This document shows positions 41,401 to 49,480 of a stretch of DNA of 64,000 nt, in pieces (positions within the stretch are counted from its first letter, which is position 1; every line of letters starts with the position of its first letter). The stretch is from assembly GCF_036946495.1 (NCBI RefSeq), contig NZ_JAQIIX010000001.1, positions 806,001 to 870,000 on the forward strand, read 5' to 3'. The notes below the pieces were generated by a model. It was not told the origin of the DNA, did no database searches, and saw only the letters and a list, made by a program, of their open reading frames with translations. A program made the translations under genes and the position numbers. This DNA comes from Mycolicibacterium neoaurum (lineage in GTDB: Bacteria > Actinomycetota > Actinomycetes > Mycobacteriales > Mycobacteriaceae).

Positions 41401-41769
41401 GGGCAGACCGAGCACCCGACCTTCTACAAGGATTTCCCGACCTCGGTGTCCCCGCTGACGCGGCCGCACCGCAGCATCCCCGGGGTGGCCGAACGGTGGG
41501 ATCTGGTGGCCTGGGGGGTCGAGTTGGGCACCGCCTACAGCGAACTCACCGACCCGGTCGAACAGCGGCGCCGCCTGCAGGAGCAGTCGCTGTTGGCCGC
41601 CGGCGGAGATCCCGAGGCGATGGAACTCGACGAGGACTTCCTCCAGGCCCTCGAATACGCGATGCCGCCGACCGGCGGCCTCGGTGTGGGTGTCGACCGA
41701 GTGGTGATGCTGATCACTGGGCGCAGCATCCGAGAAACCTTGCCGTTCCCGCTGGCCAAGCCGCGCTGA
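38425..41769 (+). CDS. lysX: LysX: lysyl-phosphatidylglycerol synthase fused to lysyl-tRNA synthetase
   Basis: A two-part enzyme of 1114 residues that charges tRNA-Lys and transfers lysine to phosphatidylglycerol in the inner membrane, lowering surface charge and sensitivity to cationic peptides. Residues 1-230 contain about six or seven membrane helices. The next part, to about 620, is the MprF-type DUF2156 transferase (ending near RIGVASVIAEGFLILPF-like sequence). From about 630 comes a class II LysRS: an OB-fold, motif 2 with FRNEGVDFSHNPEFTLLE, and motif 3 GLGVGVDRVVMLITG. The start ATG at 38425 was chosen because upstream sequence lies within the DUF1844 gene and is not family-like. A neighbouring esterase gene follows. 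Confidence 0.95.
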   Translation: MTATSAVPSPHPAATPRRPSGFAWVPTAAGWIVGVIATLSLVASISPFVRAVIRIPREFVNDYIFNFPDTSFAWAFVLALLAAALAARKSIAWWILVFYMVSAAALNVADLVTGDETVMEDIGEIIGLVFHLASIGFLVLARHEFWAKVRRGALIKAVGTLVAGMTVGILIGWGLLELFPGSLEPDYRLGYAANRVVAFSGVDAEVFDGQHPGVLVRALLGLFGALALMVAAIVLFRSQRATNALTGEDESAIRGLLELYGKNDSLGYFATRRDKSVIFAPNGRAAITYRVEVGVCLASGDPVGDPRAWPAAIGAWLKLCETYGWAPGVMGASTTAAEAFREAGLNAVELGDEAILHPDRFKLSGPDMKPVRQAVTRARRAGLTVRIRRHRDLTADAMAMVIARADEWRDTETERGFSMALGRLGDPADGDCLLVEAVSEGSADGSEDQVVAMLSLVPWGSNGVSLDVMRRSPQSPNGTIELMVSELCLQAEDLGVTRISLNFAMFRSAFEQGAQLGAGPVARLWRALLVFFSRWWQLETLYRSNMKYQPEWVPRYACYEETREIPRVGVASVIAEGFLILPFSRRKEHTGEHVAAPKALVDSGVLHEDGTAPDASSMAHDLPGAQENRLPEQVRVRMAKLKSLQDSGIDAYPVGEAPSHTVDQALATTAPDETVTVAGRILRLRDYGGVLFVQLRDWSAEVQLLLDDSRLTQGRNSDFTAAIDLGDLIEVTGTMGHSRNGTPSLLVTRWRLIGKCLRPLPDKWKGLTDPEARVRTRYVDLAINTDARDLITARSRILHAIRETLVGKGFLEVETPILQQIHGGANARPFITHINAYDLDLYLRIAPELYLKRLCVGGVERVFELGRAFRNEGVDFSHNPEFTLLEAYQAHADYNVWMHGCRELIQNAAQAANGSQVVMRPGADGALEAVDISGDWPVKTVHGAVSEALGTTIDPETDLQTLRHLCDGAGVPYLTHWDAGAVVLELYERLVEGQTEHPTFYKDFPTSVSPLTRPHRSIPGVAERWDLVAWGVELGTAYSELTDPVEQRRRLQEQSLLAAGGDPEAMELDEDFLQALEYAMPPTGGLGVGVDRVVMLITGRSIRETLPFPLAKPR

Positions 41770-41813
41770 GGGGTCACAGCCACTTCCCAGGGAAGCCCGT
41801 CAACATAGATGGC

Positions 41814-43286
41814 GTGACTCATCCGACGCTGATGTCGCTCACCCACGGTTCGGTGCCGACGACGATCCAGATCGTCACCGGCACCATCGTGTTGATCGCG
41901 CTCCGCAAGCAGCGCCCGCGCGTACTGATCGCCGCCGCCGCCGTCGGCCTCGCCGCGATCCTCGCGACCAACTGGTACATCAACAGCCAGGGCCTGGCCG
42001 ACGAACCCGCGCCACCGGCGCTGTGGATCTGGGTGGGGACGACCGGATTCGCCTGCTGCGCACTGCTTGCCGGCTGGCGTGGCGCCCGGTTCCTGCGCCG
42101 GGCCGCGATGTTCAGTGCCGTCCCGCTCAGCGCCATCTGTGTGGCACTGGCCGTCAACGTCTGGACTGGCTACTTCCCCACCGTCGGTTCGGCGTGGGGC
42201 CAACTGACCGACGAACCGTTGCCCGACCAGACCGACCTGGCAACGCTCACCGCTTACCACATCGGACATTCCCTGCCGCCCAAGGGATCTCTGATCGCCG
42301 TCGACACCGGCAATGCGAACTCAGGTTTCAAACATCGGGGTGAGCTGGTCTATCTGCCGCCGGCCTGGTTCGCCTCGAATCCGCCGCCGCGGTTGCCCGC
42401 CGTGATGATGATCGGTGGCGAGCTGAACACGCCCGAGGACTGGGCACGCGCCGGCGCGGCGGTGCAGACGGCCGACAACTTCGCCGCCCAGCACCACGGG
42501 AACGCTCCGGTACTGGTGTTCGCCGATGTGGCAGGCGCGTTCAGCAATGACACCGAGTGTGTCAACGGTGTGCGCGGAAACGTCGCCGACCACCTCACCA
42601 AGGATGTTGTGCCGTTCGTGATCTCGAAGTTCGGGGTGAGCGCCGACCCGGCGAACTGGGGTGTCGCCGGGTTCTCGATGGGCGGCACCTGCGCGGTGAA
42701 CCTCGTCACCATGCACCCCGATCACTTCTCCAGCTTCGTGGACATCGCCGGTGACCTCGCGCCGAACACCGGCAACCGGGAGCAGACCATCGATCGTCTC
42801 TTCGGCGGCAACGCCGCTGCCTATGACGAGTTCGACCCGGTCACCGTGATGACCCGGCACGGACAGTATTCGGGGGTATCCGGTTGGTTCGCGATCAACG
42901 GTGCGGGCGTCTCCCCACCTCCCCCGCAGGCCGCGGCCGCCAAGACCTTGTGCGACGTGGCCACCGCACACGGTATCGAGTGCGGCATCGTCACTCGACC
43001 CGGAAACCACGACTGGGCCTATGCCGGCTCGGCGCTGGCCGAGGCGATGCCATGGCTGGCGGCCAAGCTGCACACTCCCGAGGTGGCTCCGACCGCGATA
43101 CCGACCGGTTCTCCGGCCCCTGCCGCGGCTCCCGGCGGGCCCGCCCCAGCGGCACCGGCCGCACCCGCGGCACCGGTCCCACCGCCACCACCCGGTCCGC
43201 CCGCACCGCTACCTGCGGTGCCGATGCACACCGCACCGGCGGTTCCGGTGGTGCAGCCGGTGGCCAACCATCGAGCCACTCAGTAG
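41814..43286 (+). CDS. Membrane-anchored esterase-like alpha/beta hydrolase (Rv1639c type)
   Basis: A 490-residue protein with three or four N-terminal membrane helices (about residues 15-120), then an exported esterase-D-like alpha/beta hydrolase domain with nucleophile Ser in GFSMGG, and an NHDW motif where the catalytic His is expected. The last 75 residues are an Ala/Pro-rich, disordered tail as in cell-wall-associated mycobacterial proteins. The GTG at 41814 gives a length almost equal to Rv1639c, which also follows lysX. The substrate is unknown; acyl groups of the envelope are a guess. Confidence 0.88.
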   Translation: MTHPTLMSLTHGSVPTTIQIVTGTIVLIALRKQRPRVLIAAAAVGLAAILATNWYINSQGLADEPAPPALWIWVGTTGFACCALLAGWRGARFLRRAAMFSAVPLSAICVALAVNVWTGYFPTVGSAWGQLTDEPLPDQTDLATLTAYHIGHSLPPKGSLIAVDTGNANSGFKHRGELVYLPPAWFASNPPPRLPAVMMIGGELNTPEDWARAGAAVQTADNFAAQHHGNAPVLVFADVAGAFSNDTECVNGVRGNVADHLTKDVVPFVISKFGVSADPANWGVAGFSMGGTCAVNLVTMHPDHFSSFVDIAGDLAPNTGNREQTIDRLFGGNAAAYDEFDPVTVMTRHGQYSGVSGWFAINGAGVSPPPPQAAAAKTLCDVATAHGIECGIVTRPGNHDWAYAGSALAEAMPWLAAKLHTPEVAPTAIPTGSPAPAAAPGGPAPAAPAAPAAPVPPPPPGPPAPLPAVPMHTAPAVPVVQPVANHRATQ

Positions 43287-44338
43287 TCGCTCTCGGCGGC
43301 CAGCACCTCGGCGAGAAAGGCATCATCCGCACCACCCCGTGACCGGTTGCGCACGAACGCGCGAATCCGTTCTCTCGCGTCGCGACCTTCGGTGGCCGGC
43401 CCACCCACGGTGAGCGACACGGCACTCCAATCATGGTTCCACGCAGCAGATTCGGTGATCGGCAGCTCGGCGGTGGTAGTGCCGTCGGCGGCCAGCACCG
43501 CATCGGCGGCGATCCCGCCACCGCGGAACCACACGGGGATACCCTCGGCAGGAGCCCGCACCGCAGTCCGCACGGTCAAGAGGACCCGACCCGCGGCGTC
43601 GACGCGCACCGTCCAGTCGACGGTGTCCTCTGCCGCATCGAACACCGCGGGCCGCACCGCACCCCAGCTGATCGATGCGGTCCCCCGCGCGATCGACGGC
43701 TGCGTCGCCGAGTCTGCTCCGCCTGCCGCCAGCGCATAATCGTCGCGACGCCGCGATGCAGATACATCCACCGGGTCCGGCAGATCCACCAGATCGGCGC
43801 AGGCTTCCAGCAGTTCGGCGATGCGTGGGTCGGCCGAACTGCCGAGGCCGGCCAGTATGTCCCTATGCGGACGCAATAGCTCCTCGACATCGCTGTCGAA
43901 CGTGTCGTCGACAAAGTAATCCTGGGCGGCCGCCGTCAGGACCGCGATCTCCGCATCCAGCACCGCAACATCGAGTTCGGCGATCGCATCGCGCATGCTC
44001 GCCGGCCACCATCGACGCAGCCAATGCCCCATTGCCAGCCGCCGCAGCGGGGCCAATGGCCCGGCAGCCAGCTCCACCCCAGGAACGTCGATGACCGCGG
44101 ACGGCTCGGGCATCGCGTCGCCGATCGCGGCGACCAGTGCGACGTGCCCGGGCTCACCGACCACCCGCCACAGCCAATCGGCCGCAGCGATATCGGTGAA
44201 GGTGAGGTGTACGGGTGCGGCGGGATCATCGACCGTCCACGCCAGCACGGCGCCGGCGACCTCGAGCACCGCCACCACGGGCGGCTCGGCAAGCGCACCG
44301 CCGGTGGTCCACAGACCATCCTGAGCCGTCAGCTTCAC
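43280..44338 (-). CDS. Unknown protein, second gene of a pair near the CHAT locus
   Basis: A 352-residue protein with no signal peptide or membrane helix. The first 200 residues are helical with many Trp/Leu (DWLWRVVGEPGHVALVAAIG). The part from about 215 to 320 is beta-rich and looks like a sandwich (ASISWGAVRPAVFDAAED; WTVRVDAAGRVLLTVRT). The C-terminus has DARERIRAFVRNRSRGGADD. The ATG overlaps the stop of the gene upstream (ATGA). No family recognised. Its 3' end overlaps the convergent esterase gene by seven bases. Confidence 0.8.
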   Translation of the reverse strand: MKLTAQDGLWTTGGALAEPPVVAVLEVAGAVLAWTVDDPAAPVHLTFTDIAAADWLWRVVGEPGHVALVAAIGDAMPEPSAVIDVPGVELAAGPLAPLRRLAMGHWLRRWWPASMRDAIAELDVAVLDAEIAVLTAAAQDYFVDDTFDSDVEELLRPHRDILAGLGSSADPRIAELLEACADLVDLPDPVDVSASRRRDDYALAAGGADSATQPSIARGTASISWGAVRPAVFDAAEDTVDWTVRVDAAGRVLLTVRTAVRAPAEGIPVWFRGGGIAADAVLAADGTTTAELPITESAAWNHDWSAVSLTVGGPATEGRDARERIRAFVRNRSRGGADDAFLAEVLAAESDY

Positions 44339-45663
44339 CGCATGGCCTCCAGTTCCAGCATCGACTTGATGCGCTGGCGATGATCAAGACTGACCGACCG
44401 GGCCACCCCCTGCAGGAGCGCACACATCTCTTCGACATCCCGGCAGCTCTCCTGCCACACATCTCGGCCGTGCAACCGGGCCCACAACCTGCTCAGGTAG
44501 GGCCGGGCGAAGGTGGCAAGGTCCTCGGTGACCTGTTGCTGGCGCGGGTGTAACACCTCGCCGGCGGCCAGGTAGCGACGTGCGTGCAACACGTAGGCCT
44601 CCTTGCGCAGCCGCGCCTGGATCCGGGCCGCCAACGGGTAGCGCGGCATCGCCGTCTCCCGCAGCGGGGCCAGCTCCACGGCCACCTCGATGCCGGCGAC
44701 CAACGCGGCTTGGATGTCCTCGGCGAGCAGACCCCATGGGGCACACGCCCGATCGACCTCTTCGGCGAGCAGCAGCGGCACATCCGGAAGCTCGTCGCGA
44801 TCCATCGCCCGCCGCAGCGTGGCCCGCACCCGATCCAGCACACTGCGGTTCAGCGGTCGGTCCGTTTCGCTTCCGCCGGTGATCGGCGGGGGCGGCTGCG
44901 GCACCGCCGAACTCAGGCCGATCGTGATGAGCGACCACGGCAGGTCCGGCTCGGCGTAGTGCGCCCGCGCCCCCAGATTGTAGGGGGTCGCGTCGGCCAC
45001 CAAGGCCGTCCAGACACGTTGCCTGGCAGCACATTCGCCATGCGTCACGGCATCGCCGAGCACCGTGACCAACCCGGCCAGGAACGGGTCGGTGATGGCC
45101 GGCGTCGGCGCGACATCGGCCCAACTGCGCTCAGCCTGGGCCGCCAGCGCCCGGACGGTCGACTCGTCGGCGATGTGGCGATTGAGCACCTCGATCGCAT
45201 TGCGGTCGCGATCATCGTGTACGTCGCGCAACACACGCACCGGGGTGTCTGAATCACCTTGAACCGGAGCCCCTTTGGTCACGGCAAGCTCGAAACACAC
45301 CGGGAAGTACAACTCCTGGGCGTTACCGGTGGTCAGTTTCAGCTTCCGCCGGTGCGTCTTGAGCACGGTGAACCACTGCGCGGCGGCGCACAGCGCAGCC
45401 GAATGGTCCAGTATCGCCCGGTGCATCTGTTCGGCCACTTCGCCGGAGACCACCGGCGCGGAGAACTGCGGATTGGCCCGCAAGCGCAACACCAGCGGAT
45501 CGAGAACGCGTTTGACGGTGCGACTCAGCGGTCCGCCATCTGCGGTACTGAGCACCTCGACACCGGGTCCGATCGCCCGCCAGGCGCGATCGATGACGGC
45601 CCGCCGCGGATGCGCGGGCACGGCATCGGCGACCCGCAAGGTCGTCTCGGGCACGGTGCTCAC
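44335..45663 (-). CDS. Unknown helical protein, first gene of a pair near the CHAT locus
   Basis: A 442-residue, almost wholly alpha-helical, soluble protein rich in Ala, Leu and Arg. Recognisable local features are GGPLSRTVKRVLDPLVLRLR, RRKLKLTTGNAQELYFPVCF and a C-terminal RSVSLDHRQRIKSMLELEAM. I do not recognise the family. The GTG at 45661-45663 (MSTVPETTLRV) was chosen because farther upstream the frame runs antisense through a real plus-strand gene and has shadow-like composition. It is coupled to the 352-residue gene. Context suggests a link to the CHAT/TPR operon upstream. Confidence 0.78.
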   Translation of the reverse strand: MSTVPETTLRVADAVPAHPRRAVIDRAWRAIGPGVEVLSTADGGPLSRTVKRVLDPLVLRLRANPQFSAPVVSGEVAEQMHRAILDHSAALCAAAQWFTVLKTHRRKLKLTTGNAQELYFPVCFELAVTKGAPVQGDSDTPVRVLRDVHDDRDRNAIEVLNRHIADESTVRALAAQAERSWADVAPTPAITDPFLAGLVTVLGDAVTHGECAARQRVWTALVADATPYNLGARAHYAEPDLPWSLITIGLSSAVPQPPPPITGGSETDRPLNRSVLDRVRATLRRAMDRDELPDVPLLLAEEVDRACAPWGLLAEDIQAALVAGIEVAVELAPLRETAMPRYPLAARIQARLRKEAYVLHARRYLAAGEVLHPRQQQVTEDLATFARPYLSRLWARLHGRDVWQESCRDVEEMCALLQGVARSVSLDHRQRIKSMLELEAMR

Positions 45664-45730
45664 CCGATCAGGATAGGCACCGATGAAAAGTTGGGTTCGG
45701 TAGCCGCACCACAGGGTGAACCTGGACCCC

Positions 45731-46369
45731 ATGTCCGCGCACCCGCTCCTCGCCCCGCTCGCCATCGTCGTGTCTGTCGGTCTGGCCCTGCTCGTCGCCA
45801 CCGGCCGTCGACGCCCGCAGTGCCCTGCGGCGCAGTCGGAGACAGCGGTGGGTATCGGCACGGTGGCATCCGTGCCGCCGGGCAGCGACGCCATCACCGT
45901 GGAGGTACACAGCGTGTGCGCGGGCACATTCACGGGACGGCTGCTGGTACCGGATGACCCGATGGCAGCGGGCATCCGGCCCGGTGTGGTGTTGTTGGTG
46001 GCGTTCGATCCCGATGCACGCGAGGATCTTTCGCTGCCCGACGATATCGCGGCCATCCGGGCCGCGTTCGACCGGATGTTGATCGGCAAGGGCCTTGTCA
46101 CCGAATCGCAGGTGGACCTGATCCGGCATGGGGTGCGCGGCACCGGCGTGGTGACGGCGGCCCGGCCGACCGGTACCGGGCGAGAGGATCATTGCGAGGT
46201 CGTGCTGGACCTGATGGTCCGCAGGCCCGAGGGCGGCCAGTTCCCCGCACACGAGACGGCCCTGATCCCCGCGAGCGCGTTGCGCCGGGTGTTCCCTGGC
46301 GCCGTGATCGATGCCTACTATCTGCGAGACGACGAATCCTCGGTGGCGGTGTGCATCCCGCCCGCCTGA
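45731..46369 (+). CDS. Single-pass membrane protein of unknown function
   Basis: A 212-residue protein. An N-terminal membrane helix (residues 4-25, PLLAPLAIVVSVGLALLVAT) precedes a soluble domain with two similar halves, GIGTVASVPPGSDAITVEVH and GTGVVTAARPTGTGREDHC, each followed by a strand and a P-I-A-like turn. This repeats the pattern of small beta-barrel (OB/NfeD- or DUF3592-like) membrane-adjacent domains. A GTG at 45716 is an alternative start; neither has a strong ribosome binding site. It is divergent from the 442-residue gene and its 3' end overlaps the CHAT gene by 52 bases. Confidence 0.75.
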   Translation: MSAHPLLAPLAIVVSVGLALLVATGRRRPQCPAAQSETAVGIGTVASVPPGSDAITVEVHSVCAGTFTGRLLVPDDPMAAGIRPGVVLLVAFDPDAREDLSLPDDIAAIRAAFDRMLIGKGLVTESQVDLIRHGVRGTGVVTAARPTGTGREDHCEVVLDLMVRRPEGGQFPAHETALIPASALRRVFPGAVIDAYYLRDDESSVAVCIPPA

Positions 46370-47727
46370 CCGACGGCAAAGGTGGCCAACGCCGCCCAGT
46401 ACACCGGGGCGGCCAGTCGGTCGCCGGTCCGCCAGCGCTGCAATTGTGTGCGTTGCCAACGGTTCACCGCACATGCGGCATCGAAGTCGGCGATCTCCTG
46501 GTGGGCCGTGTCCACCGCGGCGATCACGGAACCCATCGGGTCTGAATGCGCGCCATCGGTGAAGCGACGGTATCCGGCGCTTGTCGGCAGCGACCACAGC
46601 GTCGCCGTCACCAGCTCCGCGCCGCCAAGGACCATGGCCGCCACCAGACCGGTCGCCTCGTCGAACCGGTAGTCACCTCCGGAGGCACACGCCAGCAGAG
46701 CGACCCGAGTCGGGAAGGTCAGATCAGCGACGAGCAGATCGGCAGCGGTCAGCGGGCGATGATCGCCGATCGGGTTCGCAAAGCCGGGCACCGATGACCG
46801 GCAGGCAAGATGCAGCGCCGCGCGTTCGGCATGCCCGACGCCGGCATCGGCGTGCTGCGCACTGTCGCCCACACTGGCATGTCCGACGAAGACGAGTCTG
46901 CCCGGCCGCTGCGCCAGCGTCACGGCCAGCCAGTCCCGGTCGGTATCGGTTCTGCGGAACAACTCGACGGCGGAGTCGACCCGCGGCAGAACCGTCCGAC
47001 TCTTCATCAGTTCGGCATAGTGCCGCGATAACACGGTGTCGGCCGAAGGTCGTCCAAGGACCGATCCGAGCGCGGAGTCGGGGCGCTGACCTGGCACCCG
47101 GGGGTCGAGTATCAGCAGTGGAACCCCCTGCGGCCGAGGCTGATTGACCCGACGGATCCGGGCGATGTTGGCCGGAACCGCCATCAGTACGTCGGCGAGC
47201 TCCATCAGCCGTATGCCGGAGCTGAGTGCGCTGAGCGCGCCGCCCGGCCAGGGAATGACCGCGGGTTGTGGGCCGTCCGGGGTGATGGCGTCCTGGCGCG
47301 CCTGCAGCATCGCGGTGACGTCGGGGCGCAGTGACGGTCGCGCCAACAGACCCCATGGGATGCGCCCCAGCCGTGCGCTCGGCGCGATGTGCAACACCGG
47401 GGCCTGATCGGCATACGCGTCGAGCAGCTGCCAGGCTTCGGGTCCGATGAGCAGCACACCGAGCCGGTAGGCGAGCATCAGCTCGGACTCCGGATCGGTG
47501 AACGCGCCGCGGGTCAGTGCCCTTTCCAGCGCGTCGACCGGCGATTCGGAGCCGCGAGGATCCGGAAGCGCGCCCGCAATCTCCTCGAGCGCAGCCAGCA
47601 AGATGGTCTCCTCGACCACCCAGGTGGCGGTGCGTTCGGGGTGTCCGACGACGCGGAGGCTGGCATAGGTGGCGATTCCGACGTCGGCGTACCGGAGTAT
47701 CAGCGTCGGGCGGTGGCTCACGTCCAT
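46318..47727 (-). CDS. CHAT-domain (caspase-like) protease
   Basis: A 469-residue protein whose C-terminal half is a CHAT peptidase domain. The catalytic dyad is intact: H283 in LVFVGHASVGDS and C347 in VALLACASGGDY. GLVAAMVLGGAELVTATLW and the terminal PVYWAALATFAVG are standard CHAT segments. CHAT proteases are caspase relatives (separase, TPR-CHAT of type III-E CRISPR) that cut protein partners when triggered. The N-terminus (RPTLILRYADVGIATYASL) resembles the middle of fused actinobacterial TPR-CHAT proteins. The gene overlaps the TPR gene by 10 bases, so the two products probably act as one complex. Confidence 0.88.
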   Translation of the reverse strand: MDVSHRPTLILRYADVGIATYASLRVVGHPERTATWVVEETILLAALEEIAGALPDPRGSESPVDALERALTRGAFTDPESELMLAYRLGVLLIGPEAWQLLDAYADQAPVLHIAPSARLGRIPWGLLARPSLRPDVTAMLQARQDAITPDGPQPAVIPWPGGALSALSSGIRLMELADVLMAVPANIARIRRVNQPRPQGVPLLILDPRVPGQRPDSALGSVLGRPSADTVLSRHYAELMKSRTVLPRVDSAVELFRRTDTDRDWLAVTLAQRPGRLVFVGHASVGDSAQHADAGVGHAERAALHLACRSSVPGFANPIGDHRPLTAADLLVADLTFPTRVALLACASGGDYRFDEATGLVAAMVLGGAELVTATLWSLPTSAGYRRFTDGAHSDPMGSVIAAVDTAHQEIADFDAACAVNRWQRTQLQRWRTGDRLAAPVYWAALATFAVGQAGGMHTATEDSSSRR

Positions 47728-49415
47728 GTCGGCCAGGGGGGTTCATCAGCGGTGATGCGCCTGCGGTACCGCTGCAGGGCCAGCTGCCGGTACTGGGCGA
47801 GGATGGGTTCGGCGTCGGGATCCATCTGTAGTGGCGGTAGCGGCCCGAGCCTGGTCAGCGATGGTCCCCCGGTGACCGATCCGGACGCGACATCGGCCAG
47901 GTCAGGCTCCGCAAGTTCGAGGTCACTGTTCACCAGCACCGCTTGCGGCCCGGCCCATGGCGGAGCTTCGGTCTCCTGACCGCTTGAGGTGCTGAAACTA
48001 CCTCGGGCGCTGTGATATTCGATGAGTTCGGCGACCAGCGCCGTGTTCTCCCACTCCCAGGCCACGGCGAACGCACCGGCCAGCATCGGGGCCGACACCC
48101 GGGCCGCCCAGTGCGCGCGGGCATCGGCGTCGGTGATGGTGTGGCGCACCGAGTCCACCGCCAGCGCGGCGGGGACCTTGAGCAGAGCCGCCTGCTCCAG
48201 TTTCGTCATGGCGCGGACGAAGCCCGGGCTGCCGGTCTGGGCGTTCGTGGTGCCCAGCGATGCGGCATGTTTGGCCTCGACCTCGTCCCAGCTGTCATCG
48301 GGGTCACCGGAGCCGTCGAATCCCAGATCTGCCAGTGCATCTGCACGCCACACGGTGCCCAGTTGATCGTCACACCGCGCGTACTGCAACCAGGTGCTGC
48401 GCGGCCAGTCGTCGAGCAGGGCTCGCGCCTGCGCGATGAGTTCGACGGCCGCGCCGAATCTACCGAAGAAGATCGGTATCCAACTGCGCTGCAGCAGGAT
48501 CCGATGGATGTGCAGTGGTTTACCGAGTTCACGCCAATGCCGCTCGGCGTGCTCCCAGCATTGATCGGCGTCGGACAGGGCACCGGCGGCAAGTTTGGTC
48601 AGACCGAGGTGAAACCAGCAGCGGGACACGTCGTGGGCGCGGGCGTAGCGCGCGATGACGGGGTAGGCGTCGTTGATCAACTCCTCGACCGAGGTGTGGT
48701 CGCCGCGCGACCAGTTGCCGACCGCACGTTCCAATTGCGTCCTGGCGGTGTCCAGTTCCCATCCATTCAGCGCGGCGCGGGCTCCCGCGCGGCGCAGCCA
48801 CGGTTCGGCCTCGGCCAGCCGGCCGGTCTGCACGCAGAAGCCGCCGTAGCCGATTCCAGCCAGCACCAGCAGCCGATCGTGATGACCTCCGGAATCGGCG
48901 GAGAGGTCCAGACCCTCGAGCACCTGGTCCCAGAGCGGGGCGGCGAGGTGGTGCAGATCGTCATCGGCGAGCGCCTGGGCGCACAGGATCCGCGAGCAGG
49001 CCACCAGAAATCGTTGCTCGGCCGCCAGATCGGCGGGCCCGGATGACGCGGCCAGGGTGGCCAGCACGGCGGCGGCCTGTTCATGCTCACCGCGGGCGGC
49101 GTGCAGACCGGTCTGCAGGAAATCGGCCCGACGGCCGTAGCGGCACATCATGTGTTCGGTCTCGGCACTGCGAACGGGTTGAGAACGGTAGGCGGCCAGG
49201 CAGTCCCGGATGCGGGTGATGCACTCGACGACACCGTCATAGGCGGTCCGCACCAGGTAGATCTCGCCGAGCTGGGCGAACACTTCCAGCGCAAGATCGT
49301 CGCGGTCGGCTTCCTCGATCAGCGCGAGCTGCGTGAGCAGCAGATCCTTGGCTGCCGACTCGTCGGATGCCCACGCCAGCCGCCGGGCCCCGCCGAGGGC
49401 ATCGGTGATCGACAC
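47718..49415 (-). CDS. TPR-rich sensor/scaffold protein coupled to the CHAT protease
   Basis: A 565-residue soluble protein made of helical repeats; TPR-like pairs are seen for example at GRLAEAEPWLRRAGARAALN and GALSDADQCWEHAERHWREL. The last 60 residues are a linker with PPLQMDPDAEPILAQYRQLA, of the sort that joins TPR and CHAT domains in fused proteins. The stop lies 10 bases inside the CHAT gene. TPR parts of such proteins usually sense a partner and control the protease. The ATG at 49413-49415 follows the palindrome behind the lipoprotein gene. Confidence 0.82.
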   Translation of the reverse strand: MSITDALGGARRLAWASDESAAKDLLLTQLALIEEADRDDLALEVFAQLGEIYLVRTAYDGVVECITRIRDCLAAYRSQPVRSAETEHMMCRYGRRADFLQTGLHAARGEHEQAAAVLATLAASSGPADLAAEQRFLVACSRILCAQALADDDLHHLAAPLWDQVLEGLDLSADSGGHHDRLLVLAGIGYGGFCVQTGRLAEAEPWLRRAGARAALNGWELDTARTQLERAVGNWSRGDHTSVEELINDAYPVIARYARAHDVSRCWFHLGLTKLAAGALSDADQCWEHAERHWRELGKPLHIHRILLQRSWIPIFFGRFGAAVELIAQARALLDDWPRSTWLQYARCDDQLGTVWRADALADLGFDGSGDPDDSWDEVEAKHAASLGTTNAQTGSPGFVRAMTKLEQAALLKVPAALAVDSVRHTITDADARAHWAARVSAPMLAGAFAVAWEWENTALVAELIEYHSARGSFSTSSGQETEAPPWAGPQAVLVNSDLELAEPDLADVASGSVTGGPSLTRLGPLPPLQMDPDAEPILAQYRQLALQRYRRRITADEPPWPTWT

Positions 49416-49436
49416 GGCGTCATCATAGGACGACAG

Positions 49437-49470
49437 CCGGCGGCGGACGCAGATCTGCGTCCGCCGCCGG
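49437..49470. terminator. Perfect 34-base palindrome, probable terminator of the lipoprotein gene
   Basis: A perfectly self-complementary stretch of 17+17 bases (arms begin CCGGCGGCGGACGCAGA) lies 10 bases after the lipoprotein stop, read on the minus strand, and 21 bases before the TPR start. No U-run follows it in that direction, as in many mycobacterial L-shaped terminators. Confidence 0.7.
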
Positions 49471-49480
49471 TCTTTCCTGG

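Noticed and set aside
45664..46143. A 160-codon N-terminal extension of the 442-residue unknown gene
   Set aside because: It is antisense to the membrane-protein gene at 45731-46369 and is Ser/Arg/Thr-rich without any family feature; GTG at 45663 is a better start.
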